A DNA stretch of 64,000 nucleotides from Flavobacterium johnsoniae UW101. Its GTDB lineage: Bacteria > Bacteroidota > Bacteroidia > Flavobacteriales > Flavobacteriaceae. The translations under genes were made by a program, and so were the position numbers. The notes beneath the pieces are model-generated. The model was given only the letters and a program-made list of their open reading frames with translations. It made no database searches and was not told where the DNA came from. Location: positions 4,526,001 to 4,590,000 of the forward strand of contig NC_009441.1 of NCBI RefSeq assembly GCF_000016645.1. Reading direction: 5' to 3'. Positions 44,513 through 53,874 of the stretch are shown here, in pieces (the stretch's first letter is position 1; every line of letters starts with the position of its first letter).

Positions 44513-47500
44513 TTAAAATGAGTAATTAATAGACACATTTATAGTTCGTCCGCTAAAAGCTTTAAATATTACCTGATCAATATCTTCGTCGTATTTTTTA
44601 GTTGCATTTGCTCCTAATGTGTATCGGTCACGCGGATTTGAACCATACGATACATCTTCGAGATGTGAGTAGCTGTTAGCATTGTTATAGGTTTGAATTC
44701 CTGTATCGAAAATATTTCTCATACTGCATTTTAACTCCAGATTTTTATCTTTAAAAAACTTATAACTTATCTGAGCATCTGTTGTAGAATACGGCATTCT
44801 AATTTCTTCACGAGAATATTCAAATCCTACTAAAATATACTGATCGCCAATAGCATTATGTCTAACGCTGAAACCTAGTCTGTCTCCTGTATAATCTAAA
44901 CCCAGGTTATAAGTATAGGGCGATTGACCATAGAGCGGTCTATTAGCTTCATAAAGACCTCCAGTTCCATCAACATTTACATAAGAAGTCACTTTTGTAG
45001 CGTTAAAGGATGCATTTCCTGAAACAAACAATTGTTCTAAAATAATACCATCACCTAAGAAAGAAAGGTTTTTATAAAACTCCATTTCTACACCCCACAA
45101 CTTGGCATTATTAGAATTTAGATTATAAATAATTCCTGAATTACCATTTACCGTCCCTACAGATTCAATAGGATCTTTAATATCTTTATGATAAACGCCA
45201 AATGATAAAACTTCACCGCCGGAGGGAAACCATTCTAATTTTAAATCATAATTATTGGATACACTAGAAATCATTCCGGCAGACCAGTTCAAAATTTTAG
45301 CTGAACGTATCGGATCATAGTATGGAGTTCCTACGCGTTCTGCAAATTGAGGACGCAGTACAGACCTGTTATAACCAAGTCTTAGATTTGTTTTTTGAGT
45401 TGGGCTGATGGTTAAACCTGCTGAGGGCAGGAACTGCCATTTCTTGTCTACGTTGGTTAAAGGAAATTCTCCCGGAGCTTCAAACTGATTTGAAATTTCA
45501 TTGTAGACGTAGCTCTCTGCCCTTACTCCCCATACAAATCTAATAAAGCGTCCAATTTTGTTATCAAGCATTAAATAAGGTGAATGAATTTTTACTTCTC
45601 CTTCGTATTTGTCTCCGTATTTACCATAATCCATCCAGCCAAAACCTCCATAATAATATTGTGAGCCATCTAAAAATTCAGAAAGAGGTTCGTATATATC
45701 TGCTCTGTCTGTACCCTGCCCTACAGTTACAACTTTTGCAGAACGCTGCTGATTTGAAGCTTTTTTGTATGTTCCAAAATAACCTGCTTTAATATCGTTT
45801 TTACTATTTTCACCTAAATTGAATGAATAGTCAAGACTGGCAGCCCAATTATAATCAGATTCGTCATTAGTATAATTGTCCCTGCTGAAAGGAAATCTTC
45901 CGCCGCTATTATAAACACTATGATATTCGAGCATATCATCGCCAATATTTTTTCGAAATGTTTCTAAAAAAGTGGCATCTTTTGTATCTTTTGTTATACT
46001 GCTGTAACTTCCGTACCAGTTCACTTCCAACTTATTAAAACGATGATTTCCTTCTATTTTATTCTGAATAAAAGTTTGATATACTGGATAATTTGTTTCT
46101 GTTGTTGAAGGCAGGTTTGTACCATCTAAAACTTCAGGAACACCGGTACCTTTGTCCCATCCTGTAATTTGATTGAGCTGATTGTTGTAGATATGCATTA
46201 CTGTATTACGGCTTGTAATTTTATGATCGCCAAGTTGAATTGCAGTATTAAACATTCCTCCCAAAGTGGAATTAAAATTGTAATTAGCACCAGAATTTTT
46301 AAATCCAAATTTTTCAAAAACAGAATATTCCCTTCCGCCCTGTCCTTCTTGTACAAATCTGGTATTCGTTAAAAATCTTCCTCTTTCTGTATGCTCAATA
46401 TCCAGTTTTTCCTGAGTATTTTTAAAAAGAAGAGATCCTACAAATCCCCATTTATTGTTGTCTTTTAATTTATAAGACCTTCCTATGGCAAACTGAATTG
46501 TTGTTCCCGGCGCGCCATAAGTTTTATAAGTAGAAAAATTGTCCTGCGTAAATTTTTTAGACTGTTCTATAAACGGCCCCGAAGAAGCTTCATTTGTTGG
46601 AATTTCTATTGGCTGTAAATTAGGATAATCGCGTCGGCCGTCATCAAATCCCCAGTAATCGTATTTACCCTCTGATTTGGTTAACCTTTCTTTAAAAGCA
46701 CTTCGGCTGTTATATGAAGAACTTATTGAAAAACTTGTAAAATTTTCTTTTGGTATGTCTTTCGTTTTTATTTCTACATATCCTCCGGCAAAATTAGCAT
46801 TCATGTCTGGAGTTGCAGATTTACTCACCACAATACTCTCTACCATAGAAGTTGGAATAATATCAAAAGAGAAATTTTGCTGATAAGCATCTGTACTTGG
46901 AAGCGCGATTCCATCCATAACTGCCTGATTCCATCTTTCTCCCATCGAGCGTACAACTACATATTTATTATCGATTGTAGTAACTCCGGTAATACGTTTT
47001 AAAGAACTTGCTACATCTCTGTCCGGCGTTCTGGCAATTTGCTCTGCTGAAATACCATCAGAAAACTGTGCTGCTTTTTTTTGCTGTAATAACAATCCCT
47101 GAACAGAAGCTGTTGCCTGTTTATAATTTTGTACAATTACAACTTCTTTAAGCGACTGTGCATCTTCTTTTAAAGAAACTACCAATGGTGTATCTTCTCC
47201 TTCAGTTACTTTTACGCCGGTAATTTGCTGTGTTTGAAAAGAAATAGCACTAATTTCAATAGTGTATTCACCAGGTTCTAATTCTAAAACATAGTTACCA
47301 TCAATATCAGACTGTGTTCCAAAATTGAGCAGCGATACTTTTATATTAACGCCCGGAAGCGAAAGTCCGTTTATATCTACAACTTTACCTGTAATTTTTC
47401 CTTTCTTTTTTTTTTTGTCAGCGTCCTTACTATTTACGGCTATATTATTTTCGTTTCTTCTAAAATTTAAGTTGGTCATCTTTTGCAGATCACTCAAAAT

Positions 47501-47746
47501 TTCATCTATCGAAACGTTATCTTTTTTTAGCGTTACAAGAGGCGAACTAAGATCTAGGTCTTTCTGGTAGATAAATTGGTAAGGAGTACGTGATTTTAAA
47601 TTATCTATAATTTTTTGAGGTGACGAATTTTTAAAATCAACGGATACAGTGCCGGTCTGTGAATAAATAGTATTTGTTCCGAGAAAAACTCCAAAAAATA
47701 AAATCCACAAGACAAGAGCATACTGCCTGGAAAAATCATTGTTCAT
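44513..47746 (-). CDS. TonB-dependent receptor with STN signalling domain
   Basis: A 1077-aa outer membrane receptor. A signal peptide ends near IYSQ. An STN domain (about 35-105, SPQKIIDNLKSRTPYQFIY) contacts FecR-type anti-sigma factors in the family. A carboxypeptidase-like domain (about 118-200) is followed by a plug (PDRDVASSLKRITGVT, GGYVEIKTKD) and a beta-barrel ending FKAFSGRTINVSINYSF. With the FecR and ECF genes just upstream it forms a trans-envelope signalling set. The ligand is unknown; no SusD is present, and the paired lipoprotein is the beta-helix protein. Confidence 0.92.
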   Translation of the reverse strand: MNNDFSRQYALVLWILFFGVFLGTNTIYSQTGTVSVDFKNSSPQKIIDNLKSRTPYQFIYQKDLDLSSPLVTLKKDNVSIDEILSDLQKMTNLNFRRNENNIAVNSKDADKKKKKGKITGKVVDINGLSLPGVNIKVSLLNFGTQSDIDGNYVLELEPGEYTIEISAISFQTQQITGVKVTEGEDTPLVVSLKEDAQSLKEVVIVQNYKQATASVQGLLLQQKKAAQFSDGISAEQIARTPDRDVASSLKRITGVTTIDNKYVVVRSMGERWNQAVMDGIALPSTDAYQQNFSFDIIPTSMVESIVVSKSATPDMNANFAGGYVEIKTKDIPKENFTSFSISSSYNSRSAFKERLTKSEGKYDYWGFDDGRRDYPNLQPIEIPTNEASSGPFIEQSKKFTQDNFSTYKTYGAPGTTIQFAIGRSYKLKDNNKWGFVGSLLFKNTQEKLDIEHTERGRFLTNTRFVQEGQGGREYSVFEKFGFKNSGANYNFNSTLGGMFNTAIQLGDHKITSRNTVMHIYNNQLNQITGWDKGTGVPEVLDGTNLPSTTETNYPVYQTFIQNKIEGNHRFNKLEVNWYGSYSSITKDTKDATFLETFRKNIGDDMLEYHSVYNSGGRFPFSRDNYTNDESDYNWAASLDYSFNLGENSKNDIKAGYFGTYKKASNQQRSAKVVTVGQGTDRADIYEPLSEFLDGSQYYYGGFGWMDYGKYGDKYEGEVKIHSPYLMLDNKIGRFIRFVWGVRAESYVYNEISNQFEAPGEFPLTNVDKKWQFLPSAGLTISPTQKTNLRLGYNRSVLRPQFAERVGTPYYDPIRSAKILNWSAGMISSVSNNYDLKLEWFPSGGEVLSFGVYHKDIKDPIESVGTVNGNSGIIYNLNSNNAKLWGVEMEFYKNLSFLGDGIILEQLFVSGNASFNATKVTSYVNVDGTGGLYEANRPLYGQSPYTYNLGLDYTGDRLGFSVRHNAIGDQYILVGFEYSREEIRMPYSTTDAQISYKFFKDKNLELKCSMRNIFDTGIQTYNNANSYSHLEDVSYGSNPRDRYTLGANATKKYDEDIDQVIFKAFSGRTINVSINYSF

Positions 47747-47896
47747 AATTGATAATTGTTAGTTTATTAGAATTTGTTTTTGAATATTATAATTGATTAA
47801 ATCTTTAAATCAGGACATGGAAATCCCTGGCTGCTTATAAAACTTTTTTAAAGAATTATAAGCGGCAAAAACGTTAGTAAAAATTTGATATGCTTT

Positions 47897-48745
47897 TTAT
47901 CTGCTGACTAAATAGGTATTATTGCCAGTAGATCTGATTTTTATTTCTAAGGCAAAAGCGATAGTCTGAAGCATTTCATAAAGCCCCTGTCTGCTGTCCA
48001 GCGTACCCTGTATGGTTAGGTTTTTTAAATCATCTTCTAAATAATTTACCTCAAAATTATTTTCTTCTTTTAATTTTTCTAAAACCTGTTCCAGAGTTAA
48101 ACCATCAACATACAAAAGTGCTTTTTTCCATTCTGGTTCCAGAACATTGGTCTTTTCTTTTTTTACTTTAGAAGATTCTGCGGTATAAACAGCTTTATCA
48201 CCTCTTAAAAGCAGTACAGAATTAGTTTCTCCCTCAACTTTAACTTTTCCGGTTCTGACATTTACTTCAGGCTGTTTTTCATTATAAGCTTTAATATTGA
48301 ATGAAGTTCCTAAAACTGTTGTTTTTATTGTACCGGAAGTAATTACAAATGGCCTTGAAGGATCGCGTTTTACTTCAAAGAATGCTTCACCTTTTAAAGT
48401 CACATTTCTTTCAGTATTTAAAAAATGTGCCGGATATTCTATTTTAGAATTTTGGTTCAGCCATACTCTGGTTCCGTCTGGAAGGTTTATAAGCCGAATA
48501 TCATTTTTAAAAGTAATCGTTGAAGTAATTCCAATTTCTGCTTTTTTATGCTGATTGAAGAATTGGTAACTTCCAATTGAGATAATAAACACTGCACAAG
48601 CGGCAACTGTCCAGTTGTATATCTTTTTATATTTATCAATAGTAACTCTGCGTATATTGTTCCACATTCTGGCCTGCGTATCGTTAGGAAGTATTCCTCG
48701 GTTAGGTATTGCATTCCATTCTTCTTTCATTCTTTTGGACTTCAT
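47897..48745 (-). CDS. FecR-family anti-sigma factor
   Basis: A 282-aa inner membrane regulator with one membrane segment (WTVAACAVFIISIGSYQF, about 45-62), a periplasmic FecR domain (LPDGTRVWLNQNSKIEYPAHF, RNVTLKGEAFFEVKRDPSRPFVI) and a C-terminal DUF4974-type domain (LTLEQVLEKLKEENNFEVNY). It should hold the ECF sigma factor until the STN domain of the receptor signals. It lies between the sigma factor and receptor genes. Confidence 0.92.
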   Translation of the reverse strand: MKSKRMKEEWNAIPNRGILPNDTQARMWNNIRRVTIDKYKKIYNWTVAACAVFIISIGSYQFFNQHKKAEIGITSTITFKNDIRLINLPDGTRVWLNQNSKIEYPAHFLNTERNVTLKGEAFFEVKRDPSRPFVITSGTIKTTVLGTSFNIKAYNEKQPEVNVRTGKVKVEGETNSVLLLRGDKAVYTAESSKVKKEKTNVLEPEWKKALLYVDGLTLEQVLEKLKEENNFEVNYLEDDLKNLTIQGTLDSRQGLYEMLQTIAFALEIKIRSTGNNTYLVSR

Positions 48746-48937
48746 TAGAGTTAAAATTTAATATTGAAATTTAAGTACACATATCAATTCAACTACATTA
48801 GATTTCCATTTATGCAAATATCACGGGGCAGTATTACTATTAACGTTTTCTTAATGTGAGTAAAGATTTAGCAGCTGAGTTTTAGAATGAAAAATACTTC
48901 TTAAATGCGGCAAAAAGGTATGGATATTCTAATTTTT

Positions 48938-49516
48938 CTACGAAACTAATTCTGTCTGATATAGAAAGAATAAAGCAAACCAATATAACTCATGATTATT
49001 TACAGAGTTTTTCTTAAGAAATTGTAAGGTTTTAGAAATTTGGTTTGCAACAGCCCCCGGAGACATATCCATTTCTTCGGCAATCTCTTTATAACTGCGG
49101 TCTTCAAACTTATGGAGACTGAATATTTTTCTTCTTTTAGCAGGGATTTTATCCAGAAGATATTCTATTTTTTCCATTTGCAGGCTCACTTCTTCTTCAG
49201 ACTGTGTTTTGCTGTCAAGTTCTTTTATTAATTTATCATCTTCAACCGAAAAGATTCGGTTTTGTTTTTTATACCATCTTGAAATTTCCTGCTTAGAGCT
49301 TTTAAAAAGAACGGCTTCCAGACTGACTTCAGGGTCTAATTTTGTACGGTATTTCCAAAGATGAATAAAAACATTCTGTGTCACATCTTCAGAATCAGCC
49401 AATTGTGAAGTATATTTTTTAACAAAACAAAATACCTTAAAATGGTATAAATCATATATTTGTTTAAAACATGAATCATCACCAGCACGTAACCGTATAA
49501 TCAAATTAGAACTCAT
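48938..49516 (-). CDS. ECF RNA polymerase sigma factor (FecI-like)
   Basis: A 192-aa sigma factor with region 2 (FKQIYDLYHFKVFCFVKKYTSQLADSEDVTQNVFIHLWKYR) and region 4 (IPAKRRKIFSLHKFEDRSYKEIAEEMDMSPGAVANQISKTL). It is the first gene of the ECF-FecR-receptor set and probably transcribes the receptor and its lipoprotein genes. The ECF and FecR genes are separated by 192 bp. Confidence 0.93.
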   Translation of the reverse strand: MSSNLIIRLRAGDDSCFKQIYDLYHFKVFCFVKKYTSQLADSEDVTQNVFIHLWKYRTKLDPEVSLEAVLFKSSKQEISRWYKKQNRIFSVEDDKLIKELDSKTQSEEEVSLQMEKIEYLLDKIPAKRRKIFSLHKFEDRSYKEIAEEMDMSPGAVANQISKTLQFLKKNSVNNHELYWFALFFLYQTELVS

Positions 49517-49834
49517 AATAAAAATTTCAATTGTTAAAGAAGACCCTTACAAAAGTATGATAAACCTTTATTGCTATTTTTTGATTTTTGTCATTTAATA
49601 ATTTGTTAATATTGATGAACTCCCAATTTGAGCTTCGCTTAAATCGCATTAAAAAAACTTAGACTAACATTGTTCGAGAATTCAAATTTGAAGATTTTTT
49701 AATGCAGATTAGTTATAATTTAAGCTTTTGACCCTGTTTTTTTATCAATTCCGGCAAAAAAGCCCTATATTACAAATTGGGAAAGGCCAGTTTTGTTGGG
49801 ATTTTGGCCAAATATTAATTTTTAAATTAAAAAA
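49517..49834. other. Divergent intergenic region with inverted repeat
   Basis: No gene seen. GCATTAAAAAAACTT at 49646-49660 is nearly complementary (14 of 15) to 49691-49705, with a 30-nt loop. A second loose pair (GGCCAG, TTGGCC) lies close to the antiporter start. Promoters for both flanking genes should lie here. Confidence 0.5.
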
Positions 49835-50911
49835 ATGAAACGATTATTACAATGGACTATTATCATTCCGGCATTATCATGGATCCTTTTCTTCAGCGGA
49901 CTTATAGAGGGAAGCAGTATTTTTCAAATTGCAGCTAGTATATTACTTATTTTAAGCGTTATGTCGGCTGTACACCATTCCGAAATAATAGCAGAAAGAG
50001 TTGGAGAGCCTTACGGAACAATTATTTTGGCCATATCAATTACCGTAATAGAAGTTTCGATAATTATATCCTTAATGATGTCAGATGGCCCGGAAGCAGT
50101 TTCACTTGCCAGAGATACAGTATATGCGGCAACCATGCTTATTCTTAACGGAATTATTGGGCTCTGTCTTTTAATTGGAGGTTTAAAACATTATGAGCAG
50201 AATTTTTCTGCTTCTTCTGTAACCATTGGTTTAGTATCCCTTATTTCAATTATAGTATTTACACTCGTATTTCCAACTTTTACAGAAAGTGTTTCAGGAT
50301 CATATTATTCAGAACCGCAGCTTGTTTTTGCTTCTATTGCCTGCATAGTAATTTATTCCTCTTTTCTGTTTGCACAAACTACACGATACCGTCAATATTT
50401 CCTGACTGAGGGTGAGGATGAGAATGACGATACTGCTAAACGTATTACAATTGATACTAAAACATTCTATACCAGTTTGGTATTTCTAATTGTCAGTTTA
50501 GGCATTGTAGTATTACTTGCTAAGACACTCTCACCTACTATCGAAAGTATTATTGTGAGTTACAGACTTCCAAAAAGTCTGGTTGGAGTTATAATTGCCA
50601 TTATTATTCTGCTGCCCGAAGCTGTGGCTGCTATTATCGCAGCAAGAAAAAACAGATTACAAACCAGTATAAATTTAGCTTTGGGTTCAGCTTTGGCAAG
50701 TATTGGATTAACGATTCCCAGCGTTGCGGCAGTCTGCATTATAATGGATATGCCCATTATATTAGGGCTCGATATTAAATCTATTGTTTTATTAGCTTTA
50801 TCTGTATTTACCGTAATGCTGTCACTTAGTAAAGGAAAGTCGAATATAGTTTACGGAGTTGTACTTCTGGTTAACTTATTTGCTTTTATTTTCCTTATGA
50901 TATATCCGTAA
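49835..50911 (+). CDS. chaA: Calcium:proton antiporter (ChaA-like)
   Basis: A 358-aa membrane protein with about 11 segments in two homologous halves. The acidic repeats are visible as HHSEIIAERVGEPYGTIILAISITVIEVSII in the first half and VGVIIAIIILLPEAVAAIIAARKNRLQTSINLALGSALASIGLTIP in the second, the alpha-repeat pattern of the Ca2+/cation antiporter family. It should export Ca2+ (or Na+/K+) in exchange for H+. It is a single-gene unit ending at a strong terminator. Confidence 0.92.
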   Translation: MKRLLQWTIIIPALSWILFFSGLIEGSSIFQIAASILLILSVMSAVHHSEIIAERVGEPYGTIILAISITVIEVSIIISLMMSDGPEAVSLARDTVYAATMLILNGIIGLCLLIGGLKHYEQNFSASSVTIGLVSLISIIVFTLVFPTFTESVSGSYYSEPQLVFASIACIVIYSSFLFAQTTRYRQYFLTEGEDENDDTAKRITIDTKTFYTSLVFLIVSLGIVVLLAKTLSPTIESIIVSYRLPKSLVGVIIAIIILLPEAVAAIIAARKNRLQTSINLALGSALASIGLTIPSVAAVCIIMDMPIILGLDIKSIVLLALSVFTVMLSLSKGKSNIVYGVVLLVNLFAFIFLMIYP

Positions 50912-50929
50912 TTTTCTTTTTGCTGTATC

Positions 50930-50980
50930 TGCATCAAAGAACAAACTTTATGATTTGTTCTTTGATGCATTTTATTTTTT
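50930..50980 (+). terminator. Strong terminator after the antiporter
   Basis: A 16-bp perfect stem (50930-50945 with 50954-50969) and an 8-nt loop, followed by TTTTATTTTTTT. Its outer arms read TGCATCA and TGATGCA, the same word as in the nearby operator repeats, probably by chance. Confidence 0.9.
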
Positions 50981-51049
50981 TAGAATCACTGTCCTTTTTC
51001 ACTGCACACAACATCTCTTTTACTTTTTTTCAGTCCAAAAGACTGCAAA

Positions 51050-51091
51050 TGCATCATTTGTATTACATAATGCATCAAATTTACTATTGAA
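51050..51091 (+). promoter_or_regulatory. Direct repeats (21-bp period) before bglX, candidate hybrid-regulator operator
   Basis: TGCATCATTTGTATTACA begins at 51050 and TGCATCAAATTTACTATT at 51071, exactly 21 bp apart. The same repeat word and period occur before susC at 58268 and 58289. The second repeat overlaps the probable -33 region. Confidence 0.75.
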
Positions 51092-51115
51092 ATTATTGTT
51101 GTAAAACTAAATTTA
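51086..51115 (+). promoter_or_regulatory. bglX promoter
   Basis: ATTG at 51086-51089 and TAAATTTA at 51108-51115 match the -33/-7 pattern with an 18-bp spacer (7 of 8 in the -7 box). The -7 box starts 37 bp after the start of the second operator repeat, the same distance as at susC. Confidence 0.6.
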
Positions 51116-51232
51116 CAACCTTAAATAATGCCGATTTCGCACAAATAAAACAGCAAAATTATATTATTCATTAAAAAAATAAACTTCAACAACTAATACC
51201 AAAAATATTTAAGATATAAACAAAACCACCTA

Positions 51233-53512
51233 ATGAAAAAACAAATTAAAAATTATGCCTTTCTACTGTTAGCTGTTTCTATGAACGGATATGCACAAAC
51301 CAAAAAACATATGGATACCAAAAAACCAATTGAAGACCGTATTTCACTTTTGATGAAAGAAATGACATTAGAAGAAAAGGTAGGTCAAATGAATCAATAT
51401 AATGGTTCATGGGATGTTACCGGACCAAAACCAGAATCTGGTTCTAATGAAGAAAAATACAATAACATAAAAAAAGGATGGGTCGGTTCTATGCTTACCG
51501 TTCGCGGTGTTAAGGAAGTCAGAGCAGTACAAAAAATCGCTGTCGAAGAAACCCGACTTGGAATTCCGCTTATTTTTGGATTTGATGTTATACACGGATA
51601 CAAAACCCTAAGTCCTATTCCGTTGGCAGAAGCGGCAAGCTGGGATTTAGAAGCCATCAAAAATTCGGCACGAGTAGCAGCACTCGAAGCTTCAGCTTCA
51701 GGATTAAACTGGACTTTTGCTCCTAATGTTGACATTTCAAATGATGCCAGATGGGGGAGAGTTATGGAAGGTGCAGGCGAAGATCCATATTTAGGAAGTA
51801 AAATTGCAACGGCAAGAGTAAAAGGTTTTCAAGGTGAAAGTTTCAGTAATACCTCTATTGTTGCCTGCGCGAAGCATTTTGCCGCTTATGGTTTTGTAGA
51901 AGCAGGCCGAGAATACAATAGTGTAGATATGAGCAATTCTAAATTGTACAATACCGTTTTACCGCCTTTTAAAGCAACGGTAGATGCCGGAATACGCACT
52001 TTTATGAATTCATTTAATACCTTAAATGGTATTCCGGCAACAGGAAGTGTCTTTTTGCAAAGAGACATTTTAAAAGGTGCCTGGGGATTTAAAGGATTTG
52101 TAGTATCTGACTGGGCTTCTATCGCCGAAATGATTACTCACGGTTACGCTGCAGATGCAGCCGATGCGGCTAAAAAAGCGGCTATTGCAGGTTCAGACAT
52201 GGATATGGAATCGAATGTGTATGTAACAGAATTAGTTCAGTTAGTAAAAAAAGGATCTGTAAAAGAAAGCGTGATTGACGATGCTGTACGCAGAATTCTT
52301 CGAGTAAAATTTGAATTAGGTTTATTTGACGATCCTTATAAATATTGTGATGAAGCCCGTGAAAAGGCAAACATTGGCAGCAAGGCAAATAATGATGACG
52401 TTCTGGACATGGCAAAAAAATCGATTGTTTTATTAAAAAATGATAAAAACCTTCTGCCTTTAAAAAAATCGGGAGCTAAAATTGCTTTAATTGGTGCTTT
52501 GGCAAATGATAAAAACAGCCCTTTAGGAAGCTGGAGAATTGCTGCTGATGATAATACCGCTGTTTCTGTACTAGAAGGAATGCAGCAATATAAAAACAGC
52601 GCCTTAGTTTATGAAAAAGGAACAGATGTAGCCTTAAATAAACAATTATTCGTAGACGAAGTAAAAATTAATACAACCGATTTTTCTGGATTTGAAGCGG
52701 CAAAAAAAGCAGCAAAAGAAGCAGAAGTTGTAGTAATGGTGCTGGGTGAAATTGGTTTTCAAAGCGGTGAAGGACGAAGCAGAACAGAATTAGACTTACC
52801 TGGAAACCAGCAGCAATTATTAGAAGAAGTTTATAAAGTAAATCCAAATATTGTTTTGGTTTTAAACAACGGACGTCCGTTAGCTTTACCATGGGCAGCA
52901 GAACATATTCCTGCTATTGTTGAAGCCTGGCAGTTAGGAACACAATCCGGAAACGCAATTGCACAGGTTTTATACGGAGATTATAACCCAAGTGGTAAAC
53001 TGCCAATGTCATTTCCCAGAAATGTAGGCCAATGCCCTATTTATTACAATTTATACAATACCGGAAGACCTACAGATAAAGATAAAAATGTGTTTTGGTC
53101 GCACTATTCTGATGTAGAAAAAACGCCTTTATATCCTTTTGGTTATGGATTAAGCTATACTTCTTTCATTTATAAAAATTTAAAAATTGCAAAACCTTCA
53201 TTTCAAAAAGGAGAAAAAATTAAAGTTTCTGTTGAGGTTACCAATACAGGAAATTTTGACGGAAAAGAAGTAGTTCAATTGTACATAAACGATCCTGCCG
53301 CCAGTATTGTAAGACCTGTAAAAGAATTAAAAGGTTTTGAACTTATCGAATTAAAAAAAGGAGAAACTAAAACAGTTCAGTTTACTTTAACTGATTCAGC
53401 TCTTGGTTTTTATGACAATGACGGTAAATTTTTAGTAGAACCAGGTTTATTCAATGTTATGGTGGGCTGGAATTCTAATGATGGACTTACAACTAAATTT
53501 GAACTAAAATAA
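51233..53512 (+). CDS. bglX: Glycoside hydrolase family 3 beta-glucosidase
   Basis: A 759-aa exo-acting beta-glucosidase. A signal peptide ends at GYAQ. The GH3 N-terminal barrel contains GFDVIHGYKT, the substrate-binding KHFAAYG, and the nucleophile Asp293 in VVSDWAS. The C-terminal alpha/beta sandwich carries GEIGFQSGEGRSR with the likely acid/base Glu, and a fibronectin-III-like domain ends the protein (VTNTGNFDGKEVVQLYIND). It should release glucose from beta-linked oligosaccharides in the periplasm. Shared promoter repeats link it to the downstream susC. Confidence 0.94.
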   Translation: MKKQIKNYAFLLLAVSMNGYAQTKKHMDTKKPIEDRISLLMKEMTLEEKVGQMNQYNGSWDVTGPKPESGSNEEKYNNIKKGWVGSMLTVRGVKEVRAVQKIAVEETRLGIPLIFGFDVIHGYKTLSPIPLAEAASWDLEAIKNSARVAALEASASGLNWTFAPNVDISNDARWGRVMEGAGEDPYLGSKIATARVKGFQGESFSNTSIVACAKHFAAYGFVEAGREYNSVDMSNSKLYNTVLPPFKATVDAGIRTFMNSFNTLNGIPATGSVFLQRDILKGAWGFKGFVVSDWASIAEMITHGYAADAADAAKKAAIAGSDMDMESNVYVTELVQLVKKGSVKESVIDDAVRRILRVKFELGLFDDPYKYCDEAREKANIGSKANNDDVLDMAKKSIVLLKNDKNLLPLKKSGAKIALIGALANDKNSPLGSWRIAADDNTAVSVLEGMQQYKNSALVYEKGTDVALNKQLFVDEVKINTTDFSGFEAAKKAAKEAEVVVMVLGEIGFQSGEGRSRTELDLPGNQQQLLEEVYKVNPNIVLVLNNGRPLALPWAAEHIPAIVEAWQLGTQSGNAIAQVLYGDYNPSGKLPMSFPRNVGQCPIYYNLYNTGRPTDKDKNVFWSHYSDVEKTPLYPFGYGLSYTSFIYKNLKIAKPSFQKGEKIKVSVEVTNTGNFDGKEVVQLYINDPAASIVRPVKELKGFELIELKKGETKTVQFTLTDSALGFYDNDGKFLVEPGLFNVMVGWNSNDGLTTKFELK

Positions 53513-53526
53513 AGTATTTAAAAAAA

Positions 53527-53660
53527 AACACATAGAAACATAGATTCATTATTTGTGAAGAAAAGTTAAAAAGAAACTCATTTATCAAACACAGCTATGT
53601 GAATTAAAAATAAGTGAAACGCCTTTTTTTAAGTAAACAAAAGCTATGTTTCTATGTGTT
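53527..53660. repeat. 134-bp element bounded by 17-bp inverted repeats
   Basis: AACACATAGAAACATAG at 53527-53543 is perfectly inverted at 53644-53660. Inside lie related words (CACAGCTATGTGAATT) near 53590. No open frame. It looks like a small interspersed palindromic repeat rather than an insertion sequence, as no transposase is present. Confidence 0.65.
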
Positions 53661-53692
53661 AAAAAAACTACTCCAGCAGAATAGTTTTTTTT
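53661..53692 (+). terminator. Terminator-like hairpin
   Basis: AAAAAAACTA (53661-53670), an 11-nt loop, then TAGTTTTTTT. An AT-only stem ending in a T-run, between bglX and the hybrid regulator. Confidence 0.5.
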
Positions 53693-53874
53693 ACAACTAT
53701 ATATCCTGAGTACGATAATTCCTTATTTGGCTATTTATCATACTCAGGATTTTGGCAATATGCCAGATTTGAATAAAAAAAATTAAGTGTTCTGTTTAGT
53801 TTTATTAATATTGTTTTCTATATCCTAAAAAAACATTTTACAAACAAGCGGATAATCAATACTGTTACATCTAA

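Noticed and set aside
50930..50969. TGCATCA words in the terminator after the antiporter, as an HTCS site
   Set aside because: They are the outer arms of a perfect hairpin with T-run, inverted rather than tandem, and not in promoter register. The match is probably coincidental.
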